From assembly GCA_964598535.1 (NCBI GenBank), contig CAZRCI010000013.1:1-64000 (forward strand): a DNA stretch of 64,000 nt, read 5' to 3'. Each line of letters starts with the position of its first letter. Within the stretch, counting starts at the first letter, position 1. Positions 43,606 to 53,384 of this stretch are shown here, one piece after another. Both the position numbers and the translations under genes were made by a program. The stretch comes from JALHMI01 sp964598535 (lineage in GTDB: Bacteria; Planctomycetota; Planctomycetia; Pirellulales; PALSA-1355). Below the pieces are notes generated by a model. The model searched no databases, was not told the origin of the DNA, and saw nothing but the letters and a program-made list of their open reading frames with translations.

Positions 43606-45006
43606 TTGTCCGTCGCTAGAAACGCCGCCTTCGGCCGGTGGCTCGCGCAAGCACCACCGCGATCGGCCGCAACGCTTTCACCTACGGATTCCAGTTTACC
43701 GCTGCTGGTCGTCGGGGCCGGCCCCGCCGGGCTGGCTGGCATGTCGGCGTTGCTACGCGCCGGTGTCCGGTTTGTCGGCGTCGAGCTGCATTCCGACGTG
43801 GGCGGAATCTGGGATATCAACAACCCCGTCAGTTCGGTCTACGAAGGCATGCGTACCGTAACTTCGCGTTACACCACCTATCTGGGCATGCCCGCTCCGG
43901 ACGACTGGCCCGACTACATCCCGCACGATCGGGCAAAGCAATACCTGCGCGATTTTGCCGACCGCGAGGGGATCCTCCCGCACGTCGAGTTCCAAACACG
44001 CTATCTCGATGCCGAGAAGACCCCGCGCGGAACCTGGAATGTGCGGCTCCGCCGCGTCGATCGCGACGAAGAAGCTACACGCGAGTTTCGCGGCATCGTG
44101 TTTGCCACCGGGGCGCACCATCGCGAGGTCGGCTTGATTCCCGAGGGGCTCAAGTCGCAGGCCGAGGCCGCAAACCTCAACATCCTGCACTCGGCCGACT
44201 ACAAGCATCCGCAGCCGTTTGCCGGCCGCCGCGTGCTGATCGTCGGCGTGGGTAACTCAGGTTCGGACATCGCCGACAAGATCAGCCAGGTCACCAGCCG
44301 CACGCTGTTGGCCATTCGCACCACGCCCTGGATCAATCCTCAGACGCTGTTTGGCGTGCCCTGCGATAAGCTTACGCGCGACACTCCGGCCTGGTTTCCA
44401 CGTTGGTATAAACTGTCCACGTTTCATCTAGCCCGTTGGATGACCGTCGGCGGATTTCGCCGCCTGGGTCTTCGCACTCCCAAGCATTCCATCAACGACC
44501 GTTTGCCCATCGGAGATCGCGGCATCGTCGCGGCCATCCGGAGCAGTCGAGTTACGGTTCGGTCGCATGTCACTAGCCTGGAGGGCGGCGTTGCCCACTT
44601 CGCCGATCCGAGCCAGCGGCCCGAGCCCGTCGACGACGTGATCTTTGCCACGGGGTTCGAGCGCCGCTACCCGCTGCTTGCGATCGACCCGGCCCACGGT
44701 CCGGAAGTCAGCGACGCGATGGCGTTTCTGGCTTTTCATCGGCGTGAGTCGGGGTTGGCGTATCTGGCCGAGGCCGTCGGCTTTCGCGGCTGCTGGCCGG
44801 TGTTCTGCGACCAGGCCGAGGCGGTTGCCGCGTACTTTGCCGCTGAGTCGCGCGGCGGCGGAAACGTCGCCCAATTCAATCTCCGTCGGACCTGCCCCAC
44901 GCCCGACCTGAAGGGCGAGTTGTTCGCCAAATCCGACGGATTTCACGTCGACTACGACATCTATTCCGAAACGCTGCGCGAGCTGGCGAGTTGGCTGGCC
45001 GCCTGA
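43606..45006 (+). CDS. FMO-like NAD(P)/FAD-dependent oxidoreductase
   Basis: A 466-residue flavoprotein. FAD-binding VVGAGPAGLAGMSALLRAG near residue 35, then VGGIWD, typical of flavin-containing monooxygenases. The NADPH site is VLIVGVGNSGSDIADK near 207, and a C-terminal FATGF motif (VIFATGFERRYPLLAI) is present. The FMO signature is recognisable but the usual FxGxxxHxxxY is not intact (GVGNSG follows ADYKHPQPF). It has a TTG start with a GAGG 7 bp before it, as no ATG is in frame upstream. The substrate is unknown. Confidence 0.85.
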   Translation: MSVARNAAFGRWLAQAPPRSAATLSPTDSSLPLLVVGAGPAGLAGMSALLRAGVRFVGVELHSDVGGIWDINNPVSSVYEGMRTVTSRYTTYLGMPAPDDWPDYIPHDRAKQYLRDFADREGILPHVEFQTRYLDAEKTPRGTWNVRLRRVDRDEEATREFRGIVFATGAHHREVGLIPEGLKSQAEAANLNILHSADYKHPQPFAGRRVLIVGVGNSGSDIADKISQVTSRTLLAIRTTPWINPQTLFGVPCDKLTRDTPAWFPRWYKLSTFHLARWMTVGGFRRLGLRTPKHSINDRLPIGDRGIVAAIRSSRVTVRSHVTSLEGGVAHFADPSQRPEPVDDVIFATGFERRYPLLAIDPAHGPEVSDAMAFLAFHRRESGLAYLAEAVGFRGCWPVFCDQAEAVAAYFAAESRGGGNVAQFNLRRTCPTPDLKGELFAKSDGFHVDYDIYSETLRELASWLAA

Positions 45007-45276
45007 TTGTGCGGCCTTCTCCGGCCCCGGTGGCCGGCCTGTAGCGAATATGCCCCGGCTACCGCCTTCTAAGCGGCTATTTCCGCTTTGCGCCCCCCTG
45101 TTTCCGTAGGCGCATGATGTCGCCTAATTAGCATGGAAAACATGGCGTCTGGGGTATTTGGATGCTTTGGGTAAATTGCTCCGCGTATTTGTTTGGGAGC
45201 TTTCGACGGCAGTAAGGGGCCGTGCGAGTCGCCCCTCGAGACGCTTCTCTGACACCCTACAGGGCCCGGGAATCGC

Positions 45277-48200
45277 ATGACTTGGTCTCGTCTCTCGCGT
45301 CGTCTTGGCGGCTTTGGTCCTTCGCACGACGTGATCCGGTATCGCAAGCCACAGCTCGAGACGCTCGAGCTACGGCAGGTCTTTTCCATCGATCCGCTGG
45401 CCGCCGCCCTTGTTGGCGATCTCGACCACGAGACGCCGCTTGCGCTTCCGCTGGCCGCCAGCGAAGCGAACATCCAAGACACCTGGATCTCCCAGGGAAC
45501 GACCTCGCTCTCGGTCAGTGAAGAAACCGGCGAAAAGCCGCAGTCGAAGGTTTGGTCCTACGGCGGAGATTGGTTTGCCGTGTTGCCGAACTCATCGGGC
45601 ACCTGGGTCTGGCGATTGGACGGCTCCAACTGGACGCAGCTCCTCAAACTGTCGAGCAACGACAGTGTCCAAGCCGACGTCAAAACCGTGGGCGCCGTTG
45701 CGCATCTGTTGTTGTTTGACGGATCGAGCACGCAGTTGGCCAGCATTCAGTACAATGCCGCGACGCGCGGCTATGGATTTTGGACCGAACGTCCCGCCAA
45801 CGTCAACATCTCGCTTCCTAGCTCGACCGAGACGGCCACGATCGACGTCGACTCCACCGGCCGGATGTGGCTCTGCTACGAGAACAAGTCCTCGCGCACG
45901 GTCGAAGTGCGCTATAGCGACGGCAACTATGCCTCCTGGAGCGCGGCGATCACGGTTGCCTCGGGCATCAACAGCGACGACATCGCCGCCGTCATTGCGA
46001 TGCCCACCGGGCAGATCGGCGTCTTCTGGTCCAACCAGAACACTAGCACGTTCGGGTTTCGCACGCACGACGACGGCGCCGCTCCAACTTCCTGGAGCGC
46101 GGCCGAGGTGGCCGCGCCGCAGTCCCAATCCAGCCGCATGGCAGACGACCATCTGCACCTGGCCGTTACCGTCGACGGCACGCTCTACGTTGCCGCCAAA
46201 ACCAGCTACGACAAGTCGGGCTCGCCCGAGATCATCCTGTTGGTCCGCCGTCCTAATGGAAATTGGGATCCGATGTACGCCGTGGCCGGCACGGGCACCC
46301 GGCCCGTCATCGCGCTGAGCGAGGTGCATAACCGGCTCCTGATCGCCTACACCGAACGCGATGGTGGCGGCAAAATTCTGTATCGCGAGTCGCCGCTCGA
46401 CGTCATCTCATTTGGCGCCAGCCGCACGCTGATCGGCGGCAACAACAATAATGTGACCACGTCCAAAGCCAACTTCACCAATTCGATCCTTTTCTTGGCG
46501 GGTACCGGCTCGCGCGTGACAGGCACGTTACTGTCCAATCCGGCACCGTCCGAGCCCGCGCCCCTCAACGCTCCGCCGGTGGTCGCCGCCGGCGCCGACC
46601 GCGTTGCCCAGCTTGGCACGCCGCTGCCCCTGGTCGGCGCGATCAGTGACGATGGATTGCCCGGCCACGACCTTACCGCGCAGTGGTCGCTGGTCAGCGG
46701 ACCGGGAGCGGCCTACTTCGGCAACGCGACCCAACCGGCGACGAACGTCATTTTCTCGAACACCGGCGTCTATGTTTTGCGGCTCACGGCGTCCGATGGC
46801 GAGCATACGGTCAGCGATGAGATCGTCGTGAATGTCGGCCCCGCCGGTTCGGCCGCTCCTGAAATCGCGGGCTTCTGGAACTTCAAAAGCGGCATCGGCG
46901 CGGCCTATTCCAGCATCATCGGCCATTTAGGCACGTTCCAGGACGGCGCTAGCGTCAACGCCCAGGGCCGACTCGCGCTGGCGGGCGATGGCGGCCATTA
47001 CACGGTCGACAACGTCTCGCAGTTACAAATCTCCGAGGCGATTACGATCGCCGCTTGGATTAAACCCGCCGTCCGCGCCGCGCAAGACATCGTCAGCAAA
47101 GCCGGCACCGATGAGGTCGACGGCTTCGAACTTGGCTTGAGCGGCGACGGCAAGATCTTTGTCCGTTTCAACCAGGCCACCTCGGGCGAAAGCTTCCGCC
47201 TGGAATCGATCGCCGATTATCCCACCACCGGCACCGCTTGGATGCACGTGGCCGCCACGTACGACGGCGCGACGATCCGGCTCTACATCAACGGGCTGTT
47301 GCAAGCCTCGCTCGACGCCGAGCTGAACATCGCGCTCAACGAGCTTCCGCTCACGTTTGGTTCGGACCATAACGGGCTGCGCGCGATGCGCGGCGAGCTT
47401 GACGAGGTGCTGCTTACCGGCCGCGCCCTGTCGAGTGGCGAAATCTCGCAGGTCTACTTCGGCACCTTCAACCCCGCGGCCACGGCCAATCAGCCGCCCA
47501 CGGTCAGTGCCGGCCCCAATCGTTCCGCCGAGGCCGGCGCCATCATCACGCTGATCGGTTCGGCCAGCGATGATGGCCGTCCGACAGGCTCGCTCGACGT
47601 GCAGTGGAGCGTCGTCAGCGGACCTGGCAGCGTCACGTTCGGCAATGCGCACGCGGCCGAAACGGTGGCCAGCTTCTCCGTTGCCGGATCCTACACTTTG
47701 CGCCTCACCGCCAGCGACGGCGCACTGTCGGCAAGTGACGAAATGATCGTCGTCGTCTCATCATCCACGGCGCCTCCGGCAGACATGGTCGGCTTCTGGA
47801 ACTTCATGCCAGGCCGCGGCGCCAGTTATCCCAGCCTGCTCGGCAACACCGGCAGCCTGCAAGGCGGAGCGAGTATCAGCGACGATGGACGCCTGCAACT
47901 CTCCGCCTCCGGCCAATACTACTCGGTTCCGAACGCCTCGCAGCTTGCCATCTCGCAAGCGATCACCTTGACGGCCTGGATCAAACCCGCGGCCGGCGGC
48001 GCGCAAACCATCCTCTCGAAAGCAGGCGCCGGCGCCGACGGCTTCGAACTCGGCTTGTCGGCCTCGGGCAAGGTCTTCGTACGCTTCAATCAGGCAAGCT
48101 CGGCGAACGCCTATCGCGTCGAATCGACGGTGAACTTCCCCACGTCCGGAAACCAGTGGATGCACGTCGCCGTCACCTACGACGGCAGCACCATTCGGCT

Positions 48201-49950
48201 GTTTATCAACGGACAGCTCGACGCCAGCAAGGCGGCCGTCTTTTCTATCGGCACAAACAGTCTGCCGCTGGTGATCGGCGCTACCCCAAGCGGCACGTCC
48301 TCGTTCCGCGGTCAACTCGACGAGGTGCTCGTCGCTGGCCGGGCCCTCACCGCGGCCGAGATTACCCAGGTGCACTTCGGTTCGTTCGATCCGTACCATG
48401 CGCCGACCGGCAACCAGCCGCCCACGGTCGACGCCGGTGGCGATCGTAGCGTGCCGGCCGGAACCGCGCTCTCGCTGGCGGGCAGCGTCACCGACGATGG
48501 ACTCCCCTCGGGCGTCGTGCTCAGCCAGTGGAGTGTCGTCAGCGGGCCGGGCGAAGTCTCATTCGCCAACACCGCGGATCCCCAAAGCGCGGCCACCTTC
48601 CTGGTCGAAGGAACCTACGTGCTCCGGCTAACCGCTAGCGACGGCGCGCTTACCTCGAGCGACGAGATTACTGTCACCGTCACCGCGGCCGCCTCGCCCA
48701 GCATTCTGGGCTTCTGGAACTTCCACCCCGACTTCGGCGGACGCTATCCCAGCGCCATCGGCGGTTCGGGATCGCTCGTGGGCGGCGCCACGGTCAGCAG
48801 CGACGGACGGCTGAATCTCAATGGACCGGGACAATATTACACCGTACCAAATCGGCCCGAACTGGCCATCGCGCAAGAAATCACGATTACCGCCTGGATC
48901 AAACCCGCGGCCAGTGGCGCGCAGACCATCGTCAGCAAAGCCGGCAACGGCTCCGACGGATTCGAATTCGCCCTCAGTGCCGAGGGCAAGATCTTCGTCC
49001 GCTTCAACGCCGGCAGCGCGGGCGACACCTTCCGCGTCGATTCGACGACCAGCTATCCGACCACCGGAAACAACTGGATGCACGTGGCCGCCACTTATGA
49101 TGGCACGACGATCCGGCTCTACGTCAATGGCAATCTCGAAGGCTCCAAGAACGCCAGCTTCACGATCGGCACGAATTCGCTCCCGCTTAACTTCGGAGCG
49201 GGGCAGGGCGGCGCCAATGCCTTCCGAGGCCAGCTCGACGAAGTCCTCGTCGACGCGCGGGCGCTTACCTCGGCCGAGATCAAACAGCTCCACTTCGGCA
49301 CGTTCCGTCCCGAGGCTCCGCCGCCCGCGGCATCCGTGTCGGGAGTCGTCGGCCGTTGGGATTTCAGCACCACCGACGACGGTTCGGGCCAGGGCAACGG
49401 CGGCACGCTCACCGGCGGAGCGACCCTGGGCGCCGGACGCACCGGTTCTGGCCTACGGCTGAACGGTTCCAATCAGAGGATGCTCGTCGAGGACTCGCCG
49501 AGCCTGGACATCACCGAGCAGATCACGCTTGCCGCTTGGATTCAGCCTTCCACCAGAGCCACTCAGTACGTCATCAAGAAGGCAACCCAAGGCAGCGTGG
49601 ACGGCTACGAGATCGGCCTTTCCAGTAGCGGCAAGGTGTTCGTCCGTTTCAATCAGGACAGCTCCGGCGATTCGCTCCGCGTGGATTCCACGTCGAGTTA
49701 TCCCACGAACGGTAGCACCTGGATGCACGTGGTCGCCACTTATGATGGCACGACGATCCGGCTGTACATCAATGGACAGTTGCAGGCGAGCAAAGCCGCC
49801 GCGTTTACGATCGCAACGAATGACCTCGATCTTAGCATCGGGGCTCAACCCAATGGCGGCAGCTCGATGCGCGGCACGATCGACGACGTGCTGATCGCCA
49901 ACCGCGCATTCACCGCCGAAGAGATTCTGTCGCTCTACCAGGGAAGCTAA
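45277..49950 (+). CDS. Giant LamG/PKD-repeat surface protein
   Basis: A 1557-residue protein. The N-terminus (KPQLETLELRQVFSIDPLAAA) matches the planctomycete export-associated motif. Residues about 70-420 form a sialidase/BNR-like beta-propeller (SGTWVWRLDGSNW, GTRPVIALSEVHNRLLIAY). Then come alternating PKD-like domains (about 431-522, 740-829, 1045-1137) and LamG/concanavalin-like domains (about 528-731, 836-1038, 1141-1344, 1356-1556), each LamG with EITIAAWIKP and TWMHVAATYDG. The repeats are highly alike. No sortase or PEP-CTERM tail is seen. It probably binds carbohydrate at the cell surface. Confidence 0.85.
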   Translation: MTWSRLSRRLGGFGPSHDVIRYRKPQLETLELRQVFSIDPLAAALVGDLDHETPLALPLAASEANIQDTWISQGTTSLSVSEETGEKPQSKVWSYGGDWFAVLPNSSGTWVWRLDGSNWTQLLKLSSNDSVQADVKTVGAVAHLLLFDGSSTQLASIQYNAATRGYGFWTERPANVNISLPSSTETATIDVDSTGRMWLCYENKSSRTVEVRYSDGNYASWSAAITVASGINSDDIAAVIAMPTGQIGVFWSNQNTSTFGFRTHDDGAAPTSWSAAEVAAPQSQSSRMADDHLHLAVTVDGTLYVAAKTSYDKSGSPEIILLVRRPNGNWDPMYAVAGTGTRPVIALSEVHNRLLIAYTERDGGGKILYRESPLDVISFGASRTLIGGNNNNVTTSKANFTNSILFLAGTGSRVTGTLLSNPAPSEPAPLNAPPVVAAGADRVAQLGTPLPLVGAISDDGLPGHDLTAQWSLVSGPGAAYFGNATQPATNVIFSNTGVYVLRLTASDGEHTVSDEIVVNVGPAGSAAPEIAGFWNFKSGIGAAYSSIIGHLGTFQDGASVNAQGRLALAGDGGHYTVDNVSQLQISEAITIAAWIKPAVRAAQDIVSKAGTDEVDGFELGLSGDGKIFVRFNQATSGESFRLESIADYPTTGTAWMHVAATYDGATIRLYINGLLQASLDAELNIALNELPLTFGSDHNGLRAMRGELDEVLLTGRALSSGEISQVYFGTFNPAATANQPPTVSAGPNRSAEAGAIITLIGSASDDGRPTGSLDVQWSVVSGPGSVTFGNAHAAETVASFSVAGSYTLRLTASDGALSASDEMIVVVSSSTAPPADMVGFWNFMPGRGASYPSLLGNTGSLQGGASISDDGRLQLSASGQYYSVPNASQLAISQAITLTAWIKPAAGGAQTILSKAGAGADGFELGLSASGKVFVRFNQASSANAYRVESTVNFPTSGNQWMHVAVTYDGSTIRLFINGQLDASKAAVFSIGTNSLPLVIGATPSGTSSFRGQLDEVLVAGRALTAAEITQVHFGSFDPYHAPTGNQPPTVDAGGDRSVPAGTALSLAGSVTDDGLPSGVVLSQWSVVSGPGEVSFANTADPQSAATFLVEGTYVLRLTASDGALTSSDEITVTVTAAASPSILGFWNFHPDFGGRYPSAIGGSGSLVGGATVSSDGRLNLNGPGQYYTVPNRPELAIAQEITITAWIKPAASGAQTIVSKAGNGSDGFEFALSAEGKIFVRFNAGSAGDTFRVDSTTSYPTTGNNWMHVAATYDGTTIRLYVNGNLEGSKNASFTIGTNSLPLNFGAGQGGANAFRGQLDEVLVDARALTSAEIKQLHFGTFRPEAPPPAASVSGVVGRWDFSTTDDGSGQGNGGTLTGGATLGAGRTGSGLRLNGSNQRMLVEDSPSLDITEQITLAAWIQPSTRATQYVIKKATQGSVDGYEIGLSSSGKVFVRFNQDSSGDSLRVDSTSSYPTNGSTWMHVVATYDGTTIRLYINGQLQASKAAAFTIATNDLDLSIGAQPNGGSSMRGTIDDVLIANRAFTAEEILSLYQGS

Positions 49951-50002
49951 CCGGGGTTCGCCCCCGAACGCCCGACGCTGAATCAGCGGCAAGCCGCGGC
50001 GT

Positions 50003-52285
50003 CTAAGCCGCCCGCCGCGTCGCCGGCTGGTTGGCGACTTGAGTCGGCGCGGCGGTCGTCAACGAGCTGCGCTTCCGCAGCATGCGCACCAGATGTCTCG
50101 CGCGGCGCGGCCAATAGCGGTGCGGTCGCAACGCCACGTACAGCGTGCGCTTCACGACTTGCAGCCACGCCGGGTCGTGCAGCAAGCTCGTGAGCGACAA
50201 CCCGATGTAGGGTTGCCAATTGCGCCGGTAGTTCTTGGCTCCGCCCGAGGGAACCTCGCCCGCGAAGTCGGCCGGCACGCCGGCGATGTCGAAACTCTCG
50301 GCGAACGACGCCGGCTGCTGCTCGTAGCGGTGCAGAAACTCGAAGTCGATCAGCTTCAAGCCTTCCTCACGGTCGACTAGCACGTTGTCGATCGTTCCGT
50401 CGATGAGCGCGTAGCCGCTCTCATAGACGCGCCGGAGGGCCTCGATCGCTTGCCGCGCCACGTCGCGCGGCATCAGCCAGCCGGCTGAGCGATCGTATCG
50501 CAATACATCGTCGTAGAACGGATACGTCACGCTCCGCTCGGTCGATTCCAGCAGCGGCGGAATCTCGGGAATCGCACGTGCGAGCTCGCGCATCGCGTAT
50601 TCTTCGCGTCGACAGAACGCTTCGCAGCCCGGCTTGAAGGTCTTGCGAACCAGCTTCCGGCCAGGGCGTTCGATCAGCTCCACCCGCGTGCGACGGCCAA
50701 ACCGGGTGAGGTCGGCGACCATGACGCCTTCGCTCGGAGTCGGGGGTTCTCGTTCGGTCAGCATCTGCCGTAGCGCGTCGCTTCGTTCGGGCATGGCCAA
50801 CGCTATGTATTCCCAGGCTTCATGTGCGTTGTCGCTTGAATGCACCACGTTGCAGTGCTGGTCTGTTGGCAGCTCTTCGTTGAAGGCATCGCGAATCGCG
50901 CCCTTTGCGAGCAGTCTGGCGTTCGTAGCCAGCGGAAATTTCTTGCGCTGTTGGCGCGTGAGTGGCAGCGGATGCGGATCGAACGCCACCACGACTGCGG
51001 CCGGCTCGCCGCCGGAGATCGCCCACGGTCCGCGCCCCCAGTTGCCGCCTCGAACATTGGCCGTCACGCGGGCTCGCTCGGCATCGGCGAGCGCTTTGGT
51101 TTCCAGCACGGTGAACCCATGATGTTCGAGCAGCGTTCGCATCCGCTCGATTCCGCCACGGTTCATGGCCACCTCGCGCACAATGAAGACCGCCAGGCCT
51201 CGATCTTCCGTCCGTTCAGGTTCGGCCGCGGCCGCCGCTTTGACCCAGGGGTTGTGCTTGCCAAGACGCAGCAGCATGTCGCGCGGCGGTCGCCAGTCGT
51301 GCTCGGCCAGCAACCGTTCCAACCCGGCGCGGGTGACCTCGATCGCCAGCCCAAGCCGCGTGGCGAGCCCGCGGATAATCTGCGGATAGTCGTGGTCGCG
51401 CTTGCCGCCGCCGGTCGCTGGAACGGTCGTTTCCGCGATGCCGGACCGAGGGCCTTTGTGGTACAGCGCGTGATACACAAGGCTCAGCAGGTGGTGGTTG
51501 CCGCATGGCACGCGGCACAGCCCCGCATGTACCACGGCTGCGTCCAGAAGCTGCCGGGCCAAACGTGGCGGATAATACGGCATTTTACGAAAGTCCGAAC
51601 GTGGCAGGCCGGTTTCGGAATAGATGTCGCACGGCTGGATGCCGGGGCCCGACTCGAGCAGCGCGAGCACGCGCGGCAGGTCCTCATCCGCCACCAGCAC
51701 GTCCAGGTCTTCACCGTGCGGCAGCGCGGGCAGCGCCTCGAACCAGCGGAGCACCGCATGCTCAACCTGGTCGTCCCGCAGTCGCTCGAGAAATCCAGTG
51801 GTGCCCAGCGCGTGTGGAATGTAGTGCCGCGCACCGCTGGGCGGCGTTCGCCGACACACTGGAAACACGACGAGCTTCCGGCCGCCGGCGTTTACGCGTC
51901 GCGGGCGAGCGAGTTGGCCCGTGGTCCAATGCACCAGGCACAGGAGTAGCGCAACCAGCGCCCCGGGGCGCGGCAATTCGGCAATCGCCACGTGCGCCGC
52001 ATGGCGGAGATTTCGAAACCGCAGCGCGGCGAATCCCGCGCGGCTGCCCAGTATCAGCACCTCGGCGTTGTTCTGCCGGACCGGGTTGCGAGCTGCCGCC
52101 ACGGCGACGTGCGCTGCCAGGCGCGGATTGTGTTGCGCGATCCGCCGCCGATCGGCTTCGCTTCGCGCAACGATCAGCACGCCGCGAAATTCTTCGGCCA
52201 ACGCGCCGCTCACGGGCCGATGACGCGTGCCCAGCTCCACGATTCGCGTGGCCGGTTTCCACAGCTCGCTGGCCTGCATTCGCAC
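50003..52285 (-). CDS. Multidomain protein: nucleotidyltransferase-like, NDK-like and kinase-like domains
   Basis: A 760-residue protein with four parts. Residues 1-150 have a Rossmann-like pattern (VELGTRHRPVSGALAEEF, AEVLILGSRAGFAAL). About 185-290 carries a nucleotidyltransferase-like stretch (GEDLDVLVADEDLPRVL). About 360-500 resembles nucleoside-diphosphate kinase (GLAVFIVREVAMNRGGIERM, KGAIRDAFNE, NVVHSSDNAHEAWEY, with the catalytic His kept). About 520-690 resembles a phosphotransferase/LPS-kinase fold (VRKTFKPG, SGYALIDGTIDNVLVD, LKLIDFEF). It is co-oriented with the GT2 gene 26 bp upstream, so a role in surface glycan assembly is likely. The substrate is unknown. Confidence 0.7.
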   Translation of the reverse strand: MRMQASELWKPATRIVELGTRHRPVSGALAEEFRGVLIVARSEADRRRIAQHNPRLAAHVAVAAARNPVRQNNAEVLILGSRAGFAALRFRNLRHAAHVAIAELPRPGALVALLLCLVHWTTGQLARPRRVNAGGRKLVVFPVCRRTPPSGARHYIPHALGTTGFLERLRDDQVEHAVLRWFEALPALPHGEDLDVLVADEDLPRVLALLESGPGIQPCDIYSETGLPRSDFRKMPYYPPRLARQLLDAAVVHAGLCRVPCGNHHLLSLVYHALYHKGPRSGIAETTVPATGGGKRDHDYPQIIRGLATRLGLAIEVTRAGLERLLAEHDWRPPRDMLLRLGKHNPWVKAAAAAEPERTEDRGLAVFIVREVAMNRGGIERMRTLLEHHGFTVLETKALADAERARVTANVRGGNWGRGPWAISGGEPAAVVVAFDPHPLPLTRQQRKKFPLATNARLLAKGAIRDAFNEELPTDQHCNVVHSSDNAHEAWEYIALAMPERSDALRQMLTEREPPTPSEGVMVADLTRFGRRTRVELIERPGRKLVRKTFKPGCEAFCRREEYAMRELARAIPEIPPLLESTERSVTYPFYDDVLRYDRSAGWLMPRDVARQAIEALRRVYESGYALIDGTIDNVLVDREEGLKLIDFEFLHRYEQQPASFAESFDIAGVPADFAGEVPSGGAKNYRRNWQPYIGLSLTSLLHDPAWLQVVKRTLYVALRPHRYWPRRARHLVRMLRKRSSLTTAAPTQVANQPATRRAA

Positions 52286-52311
52286 TTCCCTTGGGGTGTC
52301 CCCGCGCTATC

Positions 52312-53175
52312 TCAAGCGGCCACCCGTTGCGTCGTCGTGGTCTGTGCGTCATTTCCGTCGTTCGAGAACGGAATGACGTTCGAATCGACTTCGGCCTCGG
52401 GGTCGGGCTGGGGCTTCGCGTACTTGAGCTCCCATAGTCGGGCTTGCTTCATGAACGTGTAGAACGCTTGGTACATGCAGATATGGAAGCCGGGCATTCC
52501 GTCCAAGAAGCCCCGCCGCAGCAAGTACAACTGCAAGAAACGGGCTGGAGCGCGGAAGATCAACGACGTCAGGCTCACCCTGCGGCCTTCGTCACGCATG
52601 TTCAACGCGCCCCACGACGCATAGCGGTTCATCTTCCGCCAGTAGTCGTCCGAGCTCCAGGTGGTGAAGTGGTCGAACGGTTCGCGCAGCCGGCGGACTC
52701 GATCTTTCGGCAACTCGATCTCGGCATGCACCCACCGCTCGCGGTAGCGGCATCGGTCTCGACGAAACAGCCGCAGCACGTCGTCGCTATCCCAACCGCA
52801 GTGCGCGATGTGATAGCCCAGGTAATGGTTGCGACGGCCAATCCAGTAGCCGTCGATGTGGTCCGGCGCGTCGGCCAGCGTCTGGCGAATGTCCGCGGCC
52901 AAGGCCGGCGTTACGCGCTCGTCGGCATCGACGATCAGCACCCAGGGATGCTGGCATTGGGGGATTGCCCAATTTTTGAAGTTGGCCGAGTGAACATACT
53001 CGCGCTCGATGATACGGCAGCCGCCCATGCTGCGCACGATGTCCAGCGTGCCATCCGTCGAGCCGCTGTCGGCGATCAGAATCTCATCGGCGATGGGGCG
53101 AACCGATTCGATGCAGGGGCGGATGTTCATCCGCTCGTTCTTACACGGAATCAGAGCAGTCAGTTTAGCGGTCAT
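52312..53175 (-). CDS. GT2-family glycosyltransferase, WaaE/KdtX-like
   Basis: A 287-residue GT-A enzyme. TALIPCKNERMNIRPCIESV, EILIADSGSTDGTLDI and VLIVDADERVTPAL (DXD) define a GT2 domain of the lipopolysaccharide-core beta-1,4-glucosyltransferase type. A RYRERWVHAEIEL segment and the PARFLQLYLLRRGFLDG amphipathic helix near the C-terminus are typical of that group. The start MTAKLTALIP is chosen because the upstream residues are not family-like. It is the first gene of a two-gene unit with the multidomain kinase-like protein. Confidence 0.88.
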   Translation of the reverse strand: MTAKLTALIPCKNERMNIRPCIESVRPIADEILIADSGSTDGTLDIVRSMGGCRIIEREYVHSANFKNWAIPQCQHPWVLIVDADERVTPALAADIRQTLADAPDHIDGYWIGRRNHYLGYHIAHCGWDSDDVLRLFRRDRCRYRERWVHAEIELPKDRVRRLREPFDHFTTWSSDDYWRKMNRYASWGALNMRDEGRRVSLTSLIFRAPARFLQLYLLRRGFLDGMPGFHICMYQAFYTFMKQARLWELKYAKPQPDPEAEVDSNVIPFSNDGNDAQTTTTQRVAA

Positions 53176-53384
53176 GGTTGGGTCCTTCACGGGAGCGGCA
53201 GGTGCATGGGATCTCCCTGCCCCGTTAATAGTCTTCGGCCGCGCCAAATGTTCAGCTTTCGTAAAATCCGGTAATACCGGCAGAACCGGACCAAACCGCG
53301 GAAGGGCATTTGCTTGTGGGGGGTGCTAGCGAGAAGTTAACCTGATGCACAGAAAAGAGTTTCACTTTCCATCCTAGAGTGGCC

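Noticed and set aside
46860..49945. Repeats in the LamG gene as a CRISPR array or tandem satellite
   Set aside because: The period is about 0.6 to 0.9 kb and in frame, matching protein domains.
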